Shown here: positions 42,210-53,832 of the stretch, piece by piece
How the letters are laid out: each line of letters begins with the position of its first letter
How positions within the stretch are numbered: position 1 is the stretch's first letter
Assembly (NCBI RefSeq): GCF_026213295.1
Contig: NC_079416.1
Coordinates: forward strand, 681,892 to 745,891
DNA length: 64,000 nt
Direction: 5' to 3'
Source: Gadus chalcogrammus
Lineage: Eukaryota; Chordata; Actinopteri; Gadiformes; Gadidae
Translations under genes and position numbers: made by a program
The notes under the pieces: model-generated
The model's input: the letters and a program-made list of their open reading frames with translations, nothing else
Database searches by the model: none
Told to the model about the DNA's origin: nothing

Positions 42210-42282
42210 GTTTCCGTAGTGTAGTGGTTATCACGTTCGCCTAACACGGGAAAGATCCCCGGTTCGAGACTGGGCGGAAACA
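42210..42282 (+). tRNA. trnav-aac: tRNA-Val (AAC)
   Basis: Anticodon AAC at 42243-42245. G40, A46, G59 and T62; 857-bp copy of 41353. Confidence 0.86.
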
Positions 42283-42756
42283 TGGTGAAAGTATTTGTAT
42301 TTAGTGCTCGCAGTTGATAGCATAGACTGTGTGAAAGTTAAACTCTAACTCTAGTTGTGAGAAGTTCTTAGGAGTGTCTTGGTGTCAACCTCCTTTCCTT
42401 TTTTGCCTAGCGTTACTGAGTCTTCTACGTGCACCTCTCCAGCATGGACTTCTGGAGTAACCGTCTCATCCTGGATCGTCTAGCGTGCAATGGACGGTTC
42501 GTAGTCCATTAGCATGTCGTGGCGGGCTTTGGCCGCTGTCGTTACGACTTTACAATTGAGGCCTAGTGTGCTTGCATTGTTCCCCGCGGTAGCAGATGGG
42601 CAAATGGATGTTTAGGATAATATGTTTCAAATATGTATGATATAACCACTTACATTCACACCTGACCACTCTGACCCTGGTTCCATTAAATGTTGTGAAC
42701 TAGACTGGACGGTTGATGACGGGATTCTGATGGGTCGCCAGATACACAGTGTATGT

Positions 42757-42829
42757 GTTTTCGTAGTGTAGTGGTTATCACGGTCGCCTCACACGCGAAA
42801 GGTCCCCGGTTCGAAACGGGGCGGAAACA
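42757..42829 (+). tRNA. trnav-cac: tRNA-Val (CAC)
   Basis: Anticodon CAC at 42790-42792. T5, G27 and G62; 857-bp copy of 41900. Confidence 0.84.
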
Positions 42830-43066
42830 TCAAAACTGTTTTGAGATCAACAAAGTTAATGTTTAAATTCTCCTGCTTTACTATCAAGCAGCTATTCGGG
42901 AAAAGGCTATCTGGAACAGAAACTTCAGCAGCGTCTACTTGGCACCACGCCACCTCTTCAACCGATAGCCGCGTCATATTATTAAGTGTTTAAACCTGCG
43001 CTGAAAACCTGTTCATGCGGGAGCTTCTGCTGGCAAAATTTTCTAGGGTTTTGCTCAATCGATATG

Positions 43067-43139
43067 GTTTCCGTAGTGTAGTGGTTATCACGTTCGCCTA
43101 ACACGCGATAGGTCCCCGGTTCGAGACCGGGCGGAAACA
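43067..43139 (+). tRNA. trnav-aac: tRNA-Val (AAC)
   Basis: Anticodon AAC at 43100-43102. T43 and G59. Confidence 0.92.
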
Positions 43140-43501
43140 TGGTGAAAGTATTTGTATTTAGCGCTCGCAGTTGAGAGCATAGACTGTATGAAAGTTAAAC
43201 TCGAACTCTAGTTGTGAGAAGTGTCTGGGTGTCAACCTCCTTTCCTGATTTTCCTAGCGTTTCTGAGCCTTCTACGTGCACCTCTCCAGCATGGACTTCT
43301 GGGGTAACCGTCTCATCCTGGATCGTCTAGCATGCAATGGACGGTTCGTAGGCCATTGGTATGTCGTGGTGGGCTTTGGCCGCTGTCGTTACGACTTTAC
43401 AAGCCTCGTCATATTATTAAGTATTTAAACCAACGCGGAAAACCTGTTCATGCGGGTGCTTCTGATCACAAAATTTTCTAGTTTTTTTTTCATTCTCACA
43501 G

Positions 43502-43574
43502 GTTTCCGTAGTTTAGTGGTTATCACGTTCGCCTTACACGCGAAAGGTCCCCGGTTCGAGACCGGGCGGAAACA
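43502..43574 (+). tRNA. trnav-uac: tRNA-Val (TAC)
   Basis: Anticodon TAC at 43535-43537. T12 and G59. First gene of the 4582-bp block. Confidence 0.92.
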
Positions 43575-44048
43575 TGGTGAAAGTATTTGTGTTTAGTGCT
43601 CGCAGTTGATAGCATAGACTGTGTGAAAGTTAAACTCTAACTCTGGTTGTGAGAAGTTCTTAGGAGTGTCTTGGTGTCAACCTCCTTTCCTGTTTTGCCT
43701 AGCGTTACTGAGTCTTCTACGTGCACATCTCCAGCATGGACTTCTGGGGTAACCGTCTCATCCTGGATCGTCTAGCGTGCAATGGACGGTTCGTAGTCCA
43801 TTAGCATGTCGTGGCGGGCTTTGGCCGCTGTCGTTACGACTTTACAATTGAGGCCTAGCGTGCTAGCATTGTTCCCCGCGGTAGCAGATGGGCGAATGGA
43901 TGTTTAGGATAATATGTTTCAAATATGTATGATATAACCACTTACATTCACACCTGACCACTCTGACCCTGGTTCCATTAAATGTTGTGAACTAGACTGG
44001 ACGGTTGATGACGGGATTCTTATGGGTTGCCAGATACTAGGTGTATGT

Positions 44049-44121
44049 GTATTCGTAGTGTAGTGGTTATCACGTTCGCCTCACACGCGAAAGGTCCCTG
44101 GTTCGAAACCGGGCAGAAACA
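44049..44121 (+). tRNA. trnav-cac: tRNA-Val (CAC)
   Basis: Anticodon CAC at 44082-44084. A3, T5, T51 and A67. Confidence 0.78.
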
Positions 44122-44358
44122 TCTAAACTGTTTTGAGATCAACAAAGTTAATGTTTAAATTCTCCTGCTTTACCATCAAGCAGCTATTCGTGATGAGTCT
44201 ATCTGGAACAGAGCCTTCAGCAGCGTCTACTTGGCACCACGCCACCTCTTCAACCGATAGCCTCGTCATATTATTAAGTGTTTAAACCTGCGCTGAAAAC
44301 CTGTTCATGTGGGAGCTTCTGCTGACAAAATTTTCTAGGGTTATGCTCAAGCTAATAG

Positions 44359-44431
44359 GTTTCCGTTGTGTAGTGATTATCACGTTCGCCTAACATGCGA
44401 TAGGTCCCCGGTTCGAAATCGGGCAGAAAGA
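44359..44431 (+). tRNA. trnav-aac: tRNA-Val (AAC), V2 class, decayed
   Basis: Anticodon AAC at 44392-44394. T9, A18, T38, T43, T61, A67 and G72. Confidence 0.72.
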
Positions 44432-44668
44432 GTTTCATCGTTTTGAGATATACAAAGTTAATGTTTAAATTCTCCTGCTTTACTATCAAGCAGCTGTTCG
44501 GGAAAAGGCTATCTGGAACAGAAACTTCAGCAGCGTCTACTTGGCACCACGCCAACTCTTCAACCGATAGCCTCGTCATATTATTAAGTGTTTAAACCTG
44601 CTCTGAAAACCTGTTCATGCGGGAGCTTCTGCTGACAACATTTTCTAGGGTTTTGTTCAATCTACATG

Positions 44669-44741
44669 GTTTCCGTAGTGTAGTGGTTATCACGTTCGCC
44701 TAACACTTGAAAGGTCCCCGGTACGAAACCGGGCGGAAACA
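44669..44741 (+). tRNA. trnav-aac: tRNA-Val (AAC), B-box change
   Basis: Anticodon AAC at 44702-44704. T39, T40 and A55. Confidence 0.75.
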
Positions 44742-44978
44742 GCAATACTGTTTTGAGATCAACAAAGTTAATGTTTAAATTCTCCTGCTTTACTATCAAG
44801 CAGCTATTCGTGATGAGTCTATCTGGAACAGAGCCTTCAGCAGCGTCTACTTGGCACCACGCCACCTCTTCAACTGATAGCCTCGTCATATTATTAAGTG
44901 TTTAAACCTGCGCTGAAAACCTGTTCATGCGGGAGCTTCTGCTGACAAAATTTTCTAGGGTTTTGCTCAATCGACATG

Positions 44979-45051
44979 GTTTCCGTAGTGTAGTGGTTAT
45001 CACGTTCGCCTAACACGCGAAAGGTCCCCGGTTCGAGACCGGGCGGAAACA
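44979..45051 (+). tRNA. trnav-aac: tRNA-Val (AAC)
   Basis: Anticodon AAC at 45012-45014. G59 only. Confidence 0.96.
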
Positions 45052-45515
45052 TGGTGAAAGTATTTGTATTTAGCGCTCGCAGTTGAGAGCATAGACTGTA
45101 TGAAAGTTAAACTCGAACTCTCGTTGTGAGAAGTGTCTTGGTGTCAACCTCCTTTCCTGATTTTCCTAGCGTTACTGAGTCTTCTACGTGCACCTCTCCA
45201 GCATGGACTTCTGGGGTAACCGTCTCATCCTGGATCGTCTAGCATGCAATGGACGGTTCGTAGGCCATTGGCATGTCGTGGCGGGCTTTGGCCGCTGTCG
45301 TTACGACTTTACAATTGAGGCCTAGCGTGTTAGCATTGTTCCCCGCTGTAGCAGATGGGCGAATGGATGTTTAGGATAATATGTTTCAAATATGTATGAT
45401 ATAACCACTTACATTCACACCTGACCACTCTGACCCTGGTTCCATTAAATGTTGTGAACTAGACTGGACGGTTGATGACGCGATTCTGATGGGTCGCCAG
45501 ATACACAGTGTATGT

Positions 45516-45588
45516 GTTTTCGTAGTGTAGTGGTTATCACGGTCGCCTCACACGCGAAAGGTCCTCGGTTCGAAACCGGGCGGAAACA
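45516..45588 (+). tRNA. trnav-cac: tRNA-Val (CAC)
   Basis: Anticodon CAC at 45549-45551. T5, G27 and T50 (G-T pair). Confidence 0.87.
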
Positions 45589-45825
45589 TCAAAACTGTTT
45601 TGAGATCAACAAAGTTAATGTTTAAATTCTCCTGCTTTACTATCAAGCAGCTATTCGGGAAAAGGCTATCTGGAACAGAAACTTCAGCAGCGTCTACTTG
45701 GCACCACGCCACCTCTTCAACCGATAGCCGCGTCATATTATTAAGTGTTTAAACCTGCGCTGAAAACCTGTTCATGCGGGAGCTTCTGCTGGCAAAATTT
45801 TCTAGGGTTTTGATCAATCGACATG

Positions 45826-45898
45826 GTTTCCGTAGTGTAGTGGTTATCACGTTCGCCTAACACGCGATAGGTCCCCGGTTCGAGACCGGGCGGACACA
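45826..45898 (+). tRNA. trnav-aac: tRNA-Val (AAC)
   Basis: Anticodon AAC at 45859-45861. T43, G59 and C70 (acceptor mismatch with T3). Confidence 0.87.
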
Positions 45899-46260
45899 TG
45901 GTGAAAGTATTTGTATTTAGCGCTCGCAGTTGAGAGCATAGACTGTATGAAAGTTAAACTCGAACTCTAGTTGTGAGAAATGTCTGGGTGTCAACCTCCT
46001 TTCCTGATTTTCCTAGCGTTACTGAGCCTTCTACGTGCACCTCTCCAGCATGGACTTCTGGGGTAACCGTCTCATCCTGGATCGTCTAGCATGCAATGGA
46101 CGGTTCGTAGGCCATTGGTATGTCGTGGTGGGCTTTGGCCGCTGTCGTTACGACTTTACAAGCCTCGTCATATTATTAAGTATTTAAACCAACGCGGAAA
46201 ACCTGTTCATGCAGGTGCTTCTGATCACAATATTTTCTAGTTTTTTTTTCATTCTCACAG

Positions 46261-46333
46261 GTTTCCGTAGTTTAGTGGTTATCACCTTCGCCTTACACGC
46301 GAAAGGTCCCCGGTTCGAGACCGGGCGGAAACA
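46261..46333 (+). tRNA. trnav-uac: tRNA-Val (TAC)
   Basis: Anticodon TAC at 46294-46296. T12, C26 and G59. Confidence 0.9.
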
Positions 46334-46807
46334 TGGTGAAAGTATTTGTGTTTAGTGCTCGCAGTTGATAGCATAGACTGTGTGAAAGTTAAACTCTAAC
46401 TCTGGTTGTGAGAAGTTCTTAGGCGTGTCTTGGTGTCAACCTCCTTTCCTGTTTTGCCTAGCGTTACTGAGTCTTCTACGTGCACATCTCCAGCATGGAC
46501 TTCTGGGGTAACCGTCTCATCCTGGATCGTCTAGCGTGCAATGGACGGTTCGTAGTCCATTAGCATGTCGTGGCGGGCTTTGGCCGCTGTCGTTACGACT
46601 TTACAATTGAGGCCTAGCGTGCTAGCATTGTTCCCCGCGGTAGCAGATGGGCGAATGGATGTTTAGGATAATATGTTTCAAATATGTATGATATAACCAC
46701 TTACATTCACACCTGACCACTCTGACCCTGGTTCCATTAAATGTTGTGAACTAGACTGGACGGTTGATGACGGGATTCTGATGGGTTGCCAGATACTAGG
46801 TGTATGT

Positions 46808-46849
46808 GTATTCGTAGTGTAGTCCCCGGTTCGAAAACGGGCAGAAACA
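46808..46849 (+). pseudogene. tRNA-Val minigene, 31-base deletion
   Basis: Same deletion as 39917, plus A for C in the T stem (position 61 of the full gene). Confidence 0.9.
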
Positions 46850-47086
46850 TCTAAAATGTTTTGAGATCAACAAAGTTAATGTTTAAATTCTCCTGCTTTA
46901 CCATCAAGCAGCTATTCGTGATGAGTCTATCTGGAACAGAGCCTTCAGCAGCGTCTACTTGGCACCACGCCACCTCTTCAACCGATAGCCTCGTCATATT
47001 ATTAAGTGTTTAAACCTGCGCTGAAAACCTGTTCATGTGGGAGCTTCTGCTGACAAAATTTTCTAGGGTTATGCTCAAGCTAATAG

Positions 47087-47159
47087 GTTTCCGTTGTGTA
47101 GTGATTATCACGTTCGCCTAACATGCGATAGGTCCCCGGTTCGAAATCGGGCAGGAAGA
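47087..47159 (+). tRNA. trnav-aac: tRNA-Val (AAC), V2 class, decayed
   Basis: Anticodon AAC at 47120-47122. T9, A18, T38, T43, T61, A67, G69 and G72. Confidence 0.7.
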
Positions 47160-47396
47160 GTTTCATCGTTTTGAGATATACAAAGTTAATGTTTAAATTC
47201 TCCTGCTTTACTATCAAGCAGCTGTTCGGGAAAAGGCTATCTGGAACAGAAACTTCAGCAGCGTCTACTTGGCACCACGCCAACTCTTCAACCGATAGCC
47301 GCGTCATATTATTAAGTGTTTAAACCTGCGCTGAAAACCTGTTCATGTGGGAGCTTCTGCTGACAAAATTTTCTAGGGTTTTGTTCAATCTATATG

Positions 47397-47469
47397 GTTT
47401 CCGTAGTGTAGTGGTTATCACGTTCGCCTAACACGCGAAAGGTCCCCGGTTCGAGACCGGGCGGAAACA
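47397..47469 (+). tRNA. trnav-aac: tRNA-Val (AAC)
   Basis: Anticodon AAC at 47430-47432. G59 only. The fused double L spacer follows. Confidence 0.96.
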
Positions 47470-48083
47470 TGGTGAAAGTATTTGTATTTAGCGCTCGCAG
47501 TTGAGAGCATAGACCGTATGAAAGTTAAACTCGAACTCTCGTTGTGAGAAGTGTCTTGGTGTCAACCTCCTTTCCTGATTTTCCTAGCGTTACTGAGTCA
47601 TCTACGTGCACCTCTCCAGCATGGACTTCTGGGGTAACCGTCTCATCCTGGATCGTCTAGCATGCAATGGACGGTTCGTAGGCCATTGGCATGTCGTGGC
47701 GGGCTTTGGCCGCTGTCGTTACGACTTTACAATTGAGGCCTAGCGTGTTCAGTTGAGAGCATAGACTGTATGAAAGTTAAACTCGAACTCTAGTTGTGAG
47801 AAGTGTCTGGGTGTCAACCTCCTTTCCTGATTTTCCTAGCGTTACTGAGCCTTCTACGTGCACCTCTCCAGCATGGACTTCTGGGGTAACCGTCTCATCC
47901 TGGATCGTCTAGCATGCAATGGACGGTTCGTAGGCCATTGGTATGTCGTGGTGGGCTTTGGCCGCTGTCGTTACGACTTTACAAGCCTCGTCATATTATT
48001 AAGTATTTAAACCAACGCGGAAAACCTGTTCATGCGGGTGCTTCTGATCACAAAATTTTCTAGTTTTTTTTTCATTCTCACAG
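47470..48083 (+). repeat. Fused double L spacer (614 bp)
   Basis: An L spacer breaks off after CCTAGCGTGTT (about 47749) and re-enters L near its start at CAGTTGAGAGC, then continues as the hybrid L/S form. A tRNA gene and flanks were probably lost between the two. Confidence 0.88.
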
Positions 48084-48156
48084 GTTTCCGTAGTTTAGTG
48101 GTTATCACGTTCGCCTTACACGCGAAAGGTCCCCGGTTCGAGACCGGGCGGAAACA
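48084..48156 (+). tRNA. trnav-uac: tRNA-Val (TAC)
   Basis: Anticodon TAC at 48117-48119. T12 and G59. Opens the second 4582-bp copy. Confidence 0.92.
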
Positions 48157-48630
48157 TGGTGAAAGTATTTGTGTTTAGTGCTCGCAGTTGATAGCATAGA
48201 CTGTGTGAAAGTTAAACTCTAACTCTGGTTGTGAGAAGTTCTTAGGAGTGTCTTGGTGTCAACCTCCTTTCCTGTTTTGCCTAGCGTTACTGAGTCTTCT
48301 ACGTGCACATCTCCAGCATGGACTTCTGGGGTAACCGTCTCATCCTGGATCGTCTAGCGTGCAATGGACGGTTCGTAGTCCATTAGCATGTCGTGGCGGG
48401 CTTTGGCCGCTGTCGTTACGACTTTACAATTGAGGCCTAGCGTGCTAGCATTGTTCCCCGCGGTAGCAGATGGGCGAATGGATGTTTAGGATAATATGTT
48501 TCAAATATGTATGATATAACCACTTACATTCACACCTGACCACTCTGACCCTGGTTCCATTAAATGTTGTGAACTAGACTGGACGGTTGATGACGGGATT
48601 CTTATGGGTTGCCAGATACTAGGTGTATGT

Positions 48631-48703
48631 GTATTCGTAGTGTAGTGGTTATCACGTTCGCCTCACACGCGAAAGGTCCCTGGTTCGAAACCGGGCAGAA
48701 ACA
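48631..48703 (+). tRNA. trnav-cac: tRNA-Val (CAC)
   Basis: Anticodon CAC at 48664-48666. A3, T5, T51 and A67. Confidence 0.78.
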
Positions 48704-48940
48704 TCTAAACTGTTTTGAGATCAACAAAGTTAATGTTTAAATTCTCCTGCTTTACCATCAAGCAGCTATTCGTGATGAGTCTATCTGGAACAGAGCCTTC
48801 AGCAGCGTCTACTTGGCACCACGCCACCTCTTCAACCGATAGCCTCGTCATATTATTAAGTGTTTAAACCTGCGCTGAAAACCTGTTCATGTGGGAGCTT
48901 CTGCTGACAAAATTTTCTAGGGTTATGCTCAAGCTAATAG

Positions 48941-49013
48941 GTTTCCGTTGTGTAGTGATTATCACGTTCGCCTAACATGCGATAGGTCCCCGGTTCGAAA
49001 TCGGGCAGAAAGA
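48941..49013 (+). tRNA. trnav-aac: tRNA-Val (AAC), V2 class, decayed
   Basis: Anticodon AAC at 48974-48976. T9, A18, T38, T43, T61, A67 and G72. Confidence 0.72.
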
Positions 49014-49250
49014 GTTTCATCGTTTTGAGATATACAAAGTTAATGTTTAAATTCTCCTGCTTTACTATCAAGCAGCTGTTCGGGAAAAGGCTATCTGGAA
49101 CAGAAACTTCAGCAGCGTCTACTTGGCACCACGCCAACTCTTCAACCGATAGCCTCGTCATATTATTAAGTGTTTAAACCTGCTCTGAAAACCTGTTCAT
49201 GCGGGAGCTTCTGCTGACAACATTTTCTAGGGTTTTGTTCAATCTACATG

Positions 49251-49323
49251 GTTTCCGTAGTGTAGTGGTTATCACGTTCGCCTAACACTTGAAAGGTCCC
49301 CGGTACGAAACCGGGCGGAAACA
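49251..49323 (+). tRNA. trnav-aac: tRNA-Val (AAC), B-box change
   Basis: Anticodon AAC at 49284-49286. T39, T40 and A55. Confidence 0.75.
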
Positions 49324-49560
49324 GCAATACTGTTTTGAGATCAACAAAGTTAATGTTTAAATTCTCCTGCTTTACTATCAAGCAGCTATTCGTGATGAGT
49401 CTATCTGGAACAGAGCCTTCAGCAGCGTCTACTTGGCACCACGCCACCTCTTCAACTGATAGCCTCGTCATATTATTAAGTGTTTAAACCTGCGCTGAAA
49501 ACCTGTTCATGCGGGAGCTTCTGCTGACAAAATTTTCTAGGGTTTTGCTCAATCGACATG

Positions 49561-49633
49561 GTTTCCGTAGTGTAGTGGTTATCACGTTCGCCTAACACGC
49601 GAAAGGTCCCCGGTTCGAGACCGGGCGGAAACA
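49561..49633 (+). tRNA. trnav-aac: tRNA-Val (AAC)
   Basis: Anticodon AAC at 49594-49596. G59 only. Confidence 0.96.
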
Positions 49634-50097
49634 TGGTGAAAGTATTTGTATTTAGCGCTCGCAGTTGAGAGCATAGACTGTATGAAAGTTAAACTCGAAC
49701 TCTCGTTGTGAGAAGTGTCTTGGTGTCAACCTCCTTTCCTGATTTTCCTAGCGTTACTGAGTCTTCTACGTGCACCTCTCCAGCATGGACTTCTGGGGTA
49801 ACCGTCTCATCCTGGATCGTCTAGCATGCAATGGACGGTTCGTAGGCCATTGGCATGTCGTGGCGGGCTTTGGCCGCTGTCGTTACGACTTTACAATTGA
49901 GGCCTAGCGTGTTAGCATTGTTCCCCGCTGTAGCAGATGGGCGAATGGATGTTTAGGATAATATGTTTCAAATATGTATGATATAACCACTTACATTCAC
50001 ACCTGACCACTCTGACCCTGGTTCCATTAAATGTTGTGAACTAGACTGGACGGTTGATGACGCGATTCTGATGGGTCGCCAGATACACAGTGTATGT

Positions 50098-50170
50098 GTT
50101 TTCGTAGTGTAGTGGTTATCACGGTCGCCTCACACGCGAAAGGTCCTCGGTTCGAAACCGGGCGGAAACA
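50098..50170 (+). tRNA. trnav-cac: tRNA-Val (CAC)
   Basis: Anticodon CAC at 50131-50133. T5, G27 and T50. Confidence 0.87.
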
Positions 50171-50407
50171 TCAAAACTGTTTTGAGATCAACAAAGTTAA
50201 TGTTTAAATTCTCCTGCTTTACTATCAAGCAGCTATTCGGGAAAAGGCTATCTGGAACAGAAACTTCAGCAGCGTCTACTTGGCACCACGCCACCTCTTC
50301 AACCGATAGCCGCGTCATATTATTAAGTGTTTAAACCTGCGCTGAAAACCTGTTCATGCGGGAGCTTCTGCTGGCAAAATTTTCTAGGGTTTTGATCAAT
50401 CGACATG

Positions 50408-50480
50408 GTTTCCGTAGTGTAGTGGTTATCACGTTCGCCTAACACGCGATAGGTCCCCGGTTCGAGACCGGGCGGACACA
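50408..50480 (+). tRNA. trnav-aac: tRNA-Val (AAC)
   Basis: Anticodon AAC at 50441-50443. T43, G59 and C70. Confidence 0.87.
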
Positions 50481-50842
50481 TGGTGAAAGTATTTGTATTT
50501 AGCGCTCGCAGTTGAGAGCATAGACTGTATGAAAGTTAAACTCGAACTCTAGTTGTGAGAAATGTCTGGGTGTCAACCTCCTTTCCTGATTTTCCTAGCG
50601 TTACTGAGCCTTCTACGTGCACCTCTCCAGCATGGACTTCTGGGGTAACCGTCTCATCCTGGATCGTCTAGCATGCAATGGACGGTTCGTAGGCCATTGG
50701 TATGTCGTGGTGGGCTTTGGCCGCTGTCGTTACGACTTTACAAGCCTCGTCATATTATTAAGTATTTAAACCAACGCGGAAAACCTGTTCATGCAGGTGC
50801 TTCTGATCACAATATTTTCTAGTTTTTTTTTCATTCTCACAG

Positions 50843-50915
50843 GTTTCCGTAGTTTAGTGGTTATCACCTTCGCCTTACACGCGAAAGGTCCCCGGTTCGA
50901 GACCGGGCGGAAACA
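50843..50915 (+). tRNA. trnav-uac: tRNA-Val (TAC)
   Basis: Anticodon TAC at 50876-50878. T12, C26 and G59. Confidence 0.9.
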
Positions 50916-51389
50916 TGGTGAAAGTATTTGTGTTTAGTGCTCGCAGTTGATAGCATAGACTGTGTGAAAGTTAAACTCTAACTCTGGTTGTGAGAAGTTC
51001 TTAGGCGTGTCTTGGTGTCAACCTCCTTTCCTGTTTTGCCTAGCGTTACTGAGTCTTCTACGTGCACATCTCCAGCATGGACTTCTGGGGTAACCGTCTC
51101 ATCCTGGATCGTCTAGCGTGCAATGGACGGTTCGTAGTCCATTAGCATGTCGTGGCGGGCTTTGGCCGCTGTCGTTACGACTTTACAATTGAGGCCTAGC
51201 GTGCTAGCATTGTTCCCCGCGGTAGCAGATGGGCGAATGGATGTTTAGGATAATATGTTTCAAATATGTATGATATAACCACTTACATTCACACCTGACC
51301 ACTCTGACCCTGGTTCCATTAAATGTTGTGAACTAGACTGGACGGTTGATGACGGGATTCTGATGGGTTGCCAGATACTAGGTGTATGT

Positions 51390-51431
51390 GTATTCGTAGT
51401 GTAGTCCCCGGTTCGAAAACGGGCAGAAACA
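51390..51431 (+). pseudogene. tRNA-Val minigene, 31-base deletion
   Basis: Block copy of 46808 with the same T-stem A. Confidence 0.9.
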
Positions 51432-51668
51432 TCTAAAATGTTTTGAGATCAACAAAGTTAATGTTTAAATTCTCCTGCTTTACCATCAAGCAGCTATTCG
51501 TGATGAGTCTATCTGGAACAGAGCCTTCAGCAGCGTCTACTTGGCACCACGCCACCTCTTCAACCGATAGCCTCGTCATATTATTAAGTGTTTAAACCTG
51601 CGCTGAAAACCTGTTCATGTGGGAGCTTCTGCTGACAAAATTTTCTAGGGTTATGCTCAAGCTAATAG

Positions 51669-51741
51669 GTTTCCGTTGTGTAGTGATTATCACGTTCGCC
51701 TAACATGCGATAGGTCCCCGGTTCGAAATCGGGCAGGAAGA
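51669..51741 (+). tRNA. trnav-aac: tRNA-Val (AAC), V2 class, decayed
   Basis: Anticodon AAC at 51702-51704. T9, A18, T38, T43, T61, A67, G69 and G72. Confidence 0.7.
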
Positions 51742-51978
51742 GTTTCATCGTTTTGAGATATACAAAGTTAATGTTTAAATTCTCCTGCTTTACTATCAAG
51801 CAGCTGTTCGGGAAAAGGCTATCTGGAACAGAAACTTCAGCAGCGTCTACTTGGCACCACGCCAACTCTTCAACCGATAGCCGCGTCATATTATTAAGTG
51901 TTTAAACCTGCGCTGAAAACCTGTTCATGTGGGAGCTTCTGCTGACAAAATTTTCTAGGGTTTTGTTCAATCTATATG

Positions 51979-52051
51979 GTTTCCGTAGTGTAGTGGTTAT
52001 CACGTTCGCCTAACACGCGAAAGGTCCCCGGTTCGAGACCGGGCGGAAACA
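51979..52051 (+). tRNA. trnav-aac: tRNA-Val (AAC)
   Basis: Anticodon AAC at 52012-52014. G59 only. Confidence 0.96.
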
Positions 52052-52665
52052 TGGTGAAAGTATTTGTATTTAGCGCTCGCAGTTGAGAGCATAGACCGTA
52101 TGAAAGTTAAACTCGAACTCTCGTTGTGAGAAGTGTCTTGGTGTCAACCTCCTTTCCTGATTTTCCTAGCGTTACTGAGTCATCTACGTGCACCTCTCCA
52201 GCATGGACTTCTGGGGTAACCGTCTCATCCTGGATCGTCTAGCATGCAATGGACGGTTCGTAGGCCATTGGCATGTCGTGGCGGGCTTTGGCCGCTGTCG
52301 TTACGACTTTACAATTGAGGCCTAGCGTGTTCAGTTGAGAGCATAGACTGTATGAAAGTTAAACTCGAACTCTAGTTGTGAGAAGTGTCTGGGTGTCAAC
52401 CTCCTTTCCTGATTTTCCTAGCGTTACTGAGCCTTCTACGTGCACCTCTCCAGCATGGACTTCTGGGGTAACCGTCTCATCCTGGATCGTCTAGCATGCA
52501 ATGGACGGTTCGTAGGCCATTGGTATGTCGTGGTGGGCTTTGGCCGCTGTCGTTACGACTTTACAAGCCTCGTCATATTATTAAGTATTTAAACCAACGC
52601 GGAAAACCTGTTCATGCGGGTGCTTCTGATCACAAAATTTTCTAGTTTTTTTTTCATTCTCACAG
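52052..52665 (+). repeat. Fused double L spacer, second copy
   Basis: Same junction (about 52331) 4582 bp downstream of the first, copied with the block. Confidence 0.88.
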
Positions 52666-52738
52666 GTTTCCGTAGTTTAGTGGTTATCACGTTCGCCTTA
52701 CACGCGAAAGGTCCCCGGTTCGAGACCGGGCGGAAACA
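52666..52738 (+). tRNA. trnav-uac: tRNA-Val (TAC)
   Basis: Anticodon TAC at 52699-52701. T12 and G59. Opens the partial third 4582-bp copy. Confidence 0.92.
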
Positions 52739-53212
52739 TGGTGAAAGTATTTGTGTTTAGTGCTCGCAGTTGATAGCATAGACTGTGTGAAAGTTAAACT
52801 CTAACTCTGGTTGTGAGAAGTTCTTAGGAGTGTCTTGGTGTCAACCTCCTTTCCTGTTTTGCCTAGCGTTACTGAGTCTTCTACGTGCACCTCTCCAGCA
52901 TGGACTTCTGGGGTAACCGTCTCATCCTGGATCGTCTAGCGTGCAATGGACGGTTCGTAGTCCATTAGCATGTCGTGGCGGGCTTTGGCCGCTGTCGTTA
53001 CGACTTTACAATTGAGGCCTAGCGTGCTAGCATTGTTCCCCGCGGTAGCAGATGGGCGAATGGATGTTTAGGATAATATGTTTCAAATATGTATGATATA
53101 ACCACTTACATTCACACCTGACCACTCTGACCCTGGTTCCATTAAATGTTGTGAACTAGACTGGACGGTTGATGACGGGATTCTTATGGGTTGCCAGATA
53201 CTAGGTGTATGT

Positions 53213-53285
53213 GTATTCGTAGTGTAGTGGTTATCACGTTCGCCTCACACGCGAAAGGTCCCTGGTTCGAAACCGGGCAGAAACA
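53213..53285 (+). tRNA. trnav-cac: tRNA-Val (CAC)
   Basis: Anticodon CAC at 53246-53248. A3, T5, T51 and A67. Confidence 0.78.
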
Positions 53286-53522
53286 TCTAAACTGTTTTGA
53301 GATCAACAAAGTTAATGTTTAAATTCTCCTGCTTTACCATCAAGCAGCTATTCGTGATGAGTCTATCTGGAACAGAGCCTTCAGCAGCGTCTACTTGGCA
53401 CCACGCCACCTCTTCAACCGATAGCCTCGTCATATTATTAAGTGTTTAAACCTGCGCTGAAAACCTGTTCATGTGGGAGCTTCTGCTGACAAAATTTTCT
53501 AGGGTTATGCTCAAGCTAATAG

Positions 53523-53595
53523 GTTTCCGTTGTGTAGTGATTATCACGTTCGCCTAACATGCGATAGGTCCCCGGTTCGAAATCGGGCAGAAAGA
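53523..53595 (+). tRNA. trnav-aac: tRNA-Val (AAC), V2 class, decayed
   Basis: Anticodon AAC at 53556-53558. T9, A18, T38, T43, T61, A67 and G72. Confidence 0.72.
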
Positions 53596-53832
53596 GTTTC
53601 ATCGTTTTGAGATATACAAAGTTAATGTTTAAATTCTCCTGCTTTACTATCAAGCAGCTGTTCGGGAAAAGGCTATCTGGAACAGAAACTTCAGCAGCGT
53701 CTACTTGGCACCACGCCAACTCTTCAACCGATAGCCTCGTCATATTATTAAGTGTTTAAACCTGCTCTGAAAACCTGTTCATGCGGGAGCTTCTGCTGAC
53801 AACATTTTCTAGGGTTTTGTTCAATCGACATG

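Larger units (their letters stand above)
38078..43066 (+). repeat. 857-bp AAC-CAC block, three copies
   Basis: 38078-38934, 41353-42209 and 42210-43066 each hold an AAC gene with G40, an L spacer, a CAC gene with G27/G62 and an S spacer. The last two are directly adjacent. Confidence 0.9.
43502..53822 (+). repeat. 4582-bp block, two copies plus partial third
   Basis: 43502-48083 and 48084-52665 are nearly identical across eleven loci, sharing the 42-base deleted tRNA, the C70 AAC gene and the fused L spacer. A third copy starts at 52666 and departs at about 53823. Confidence 0.95.
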
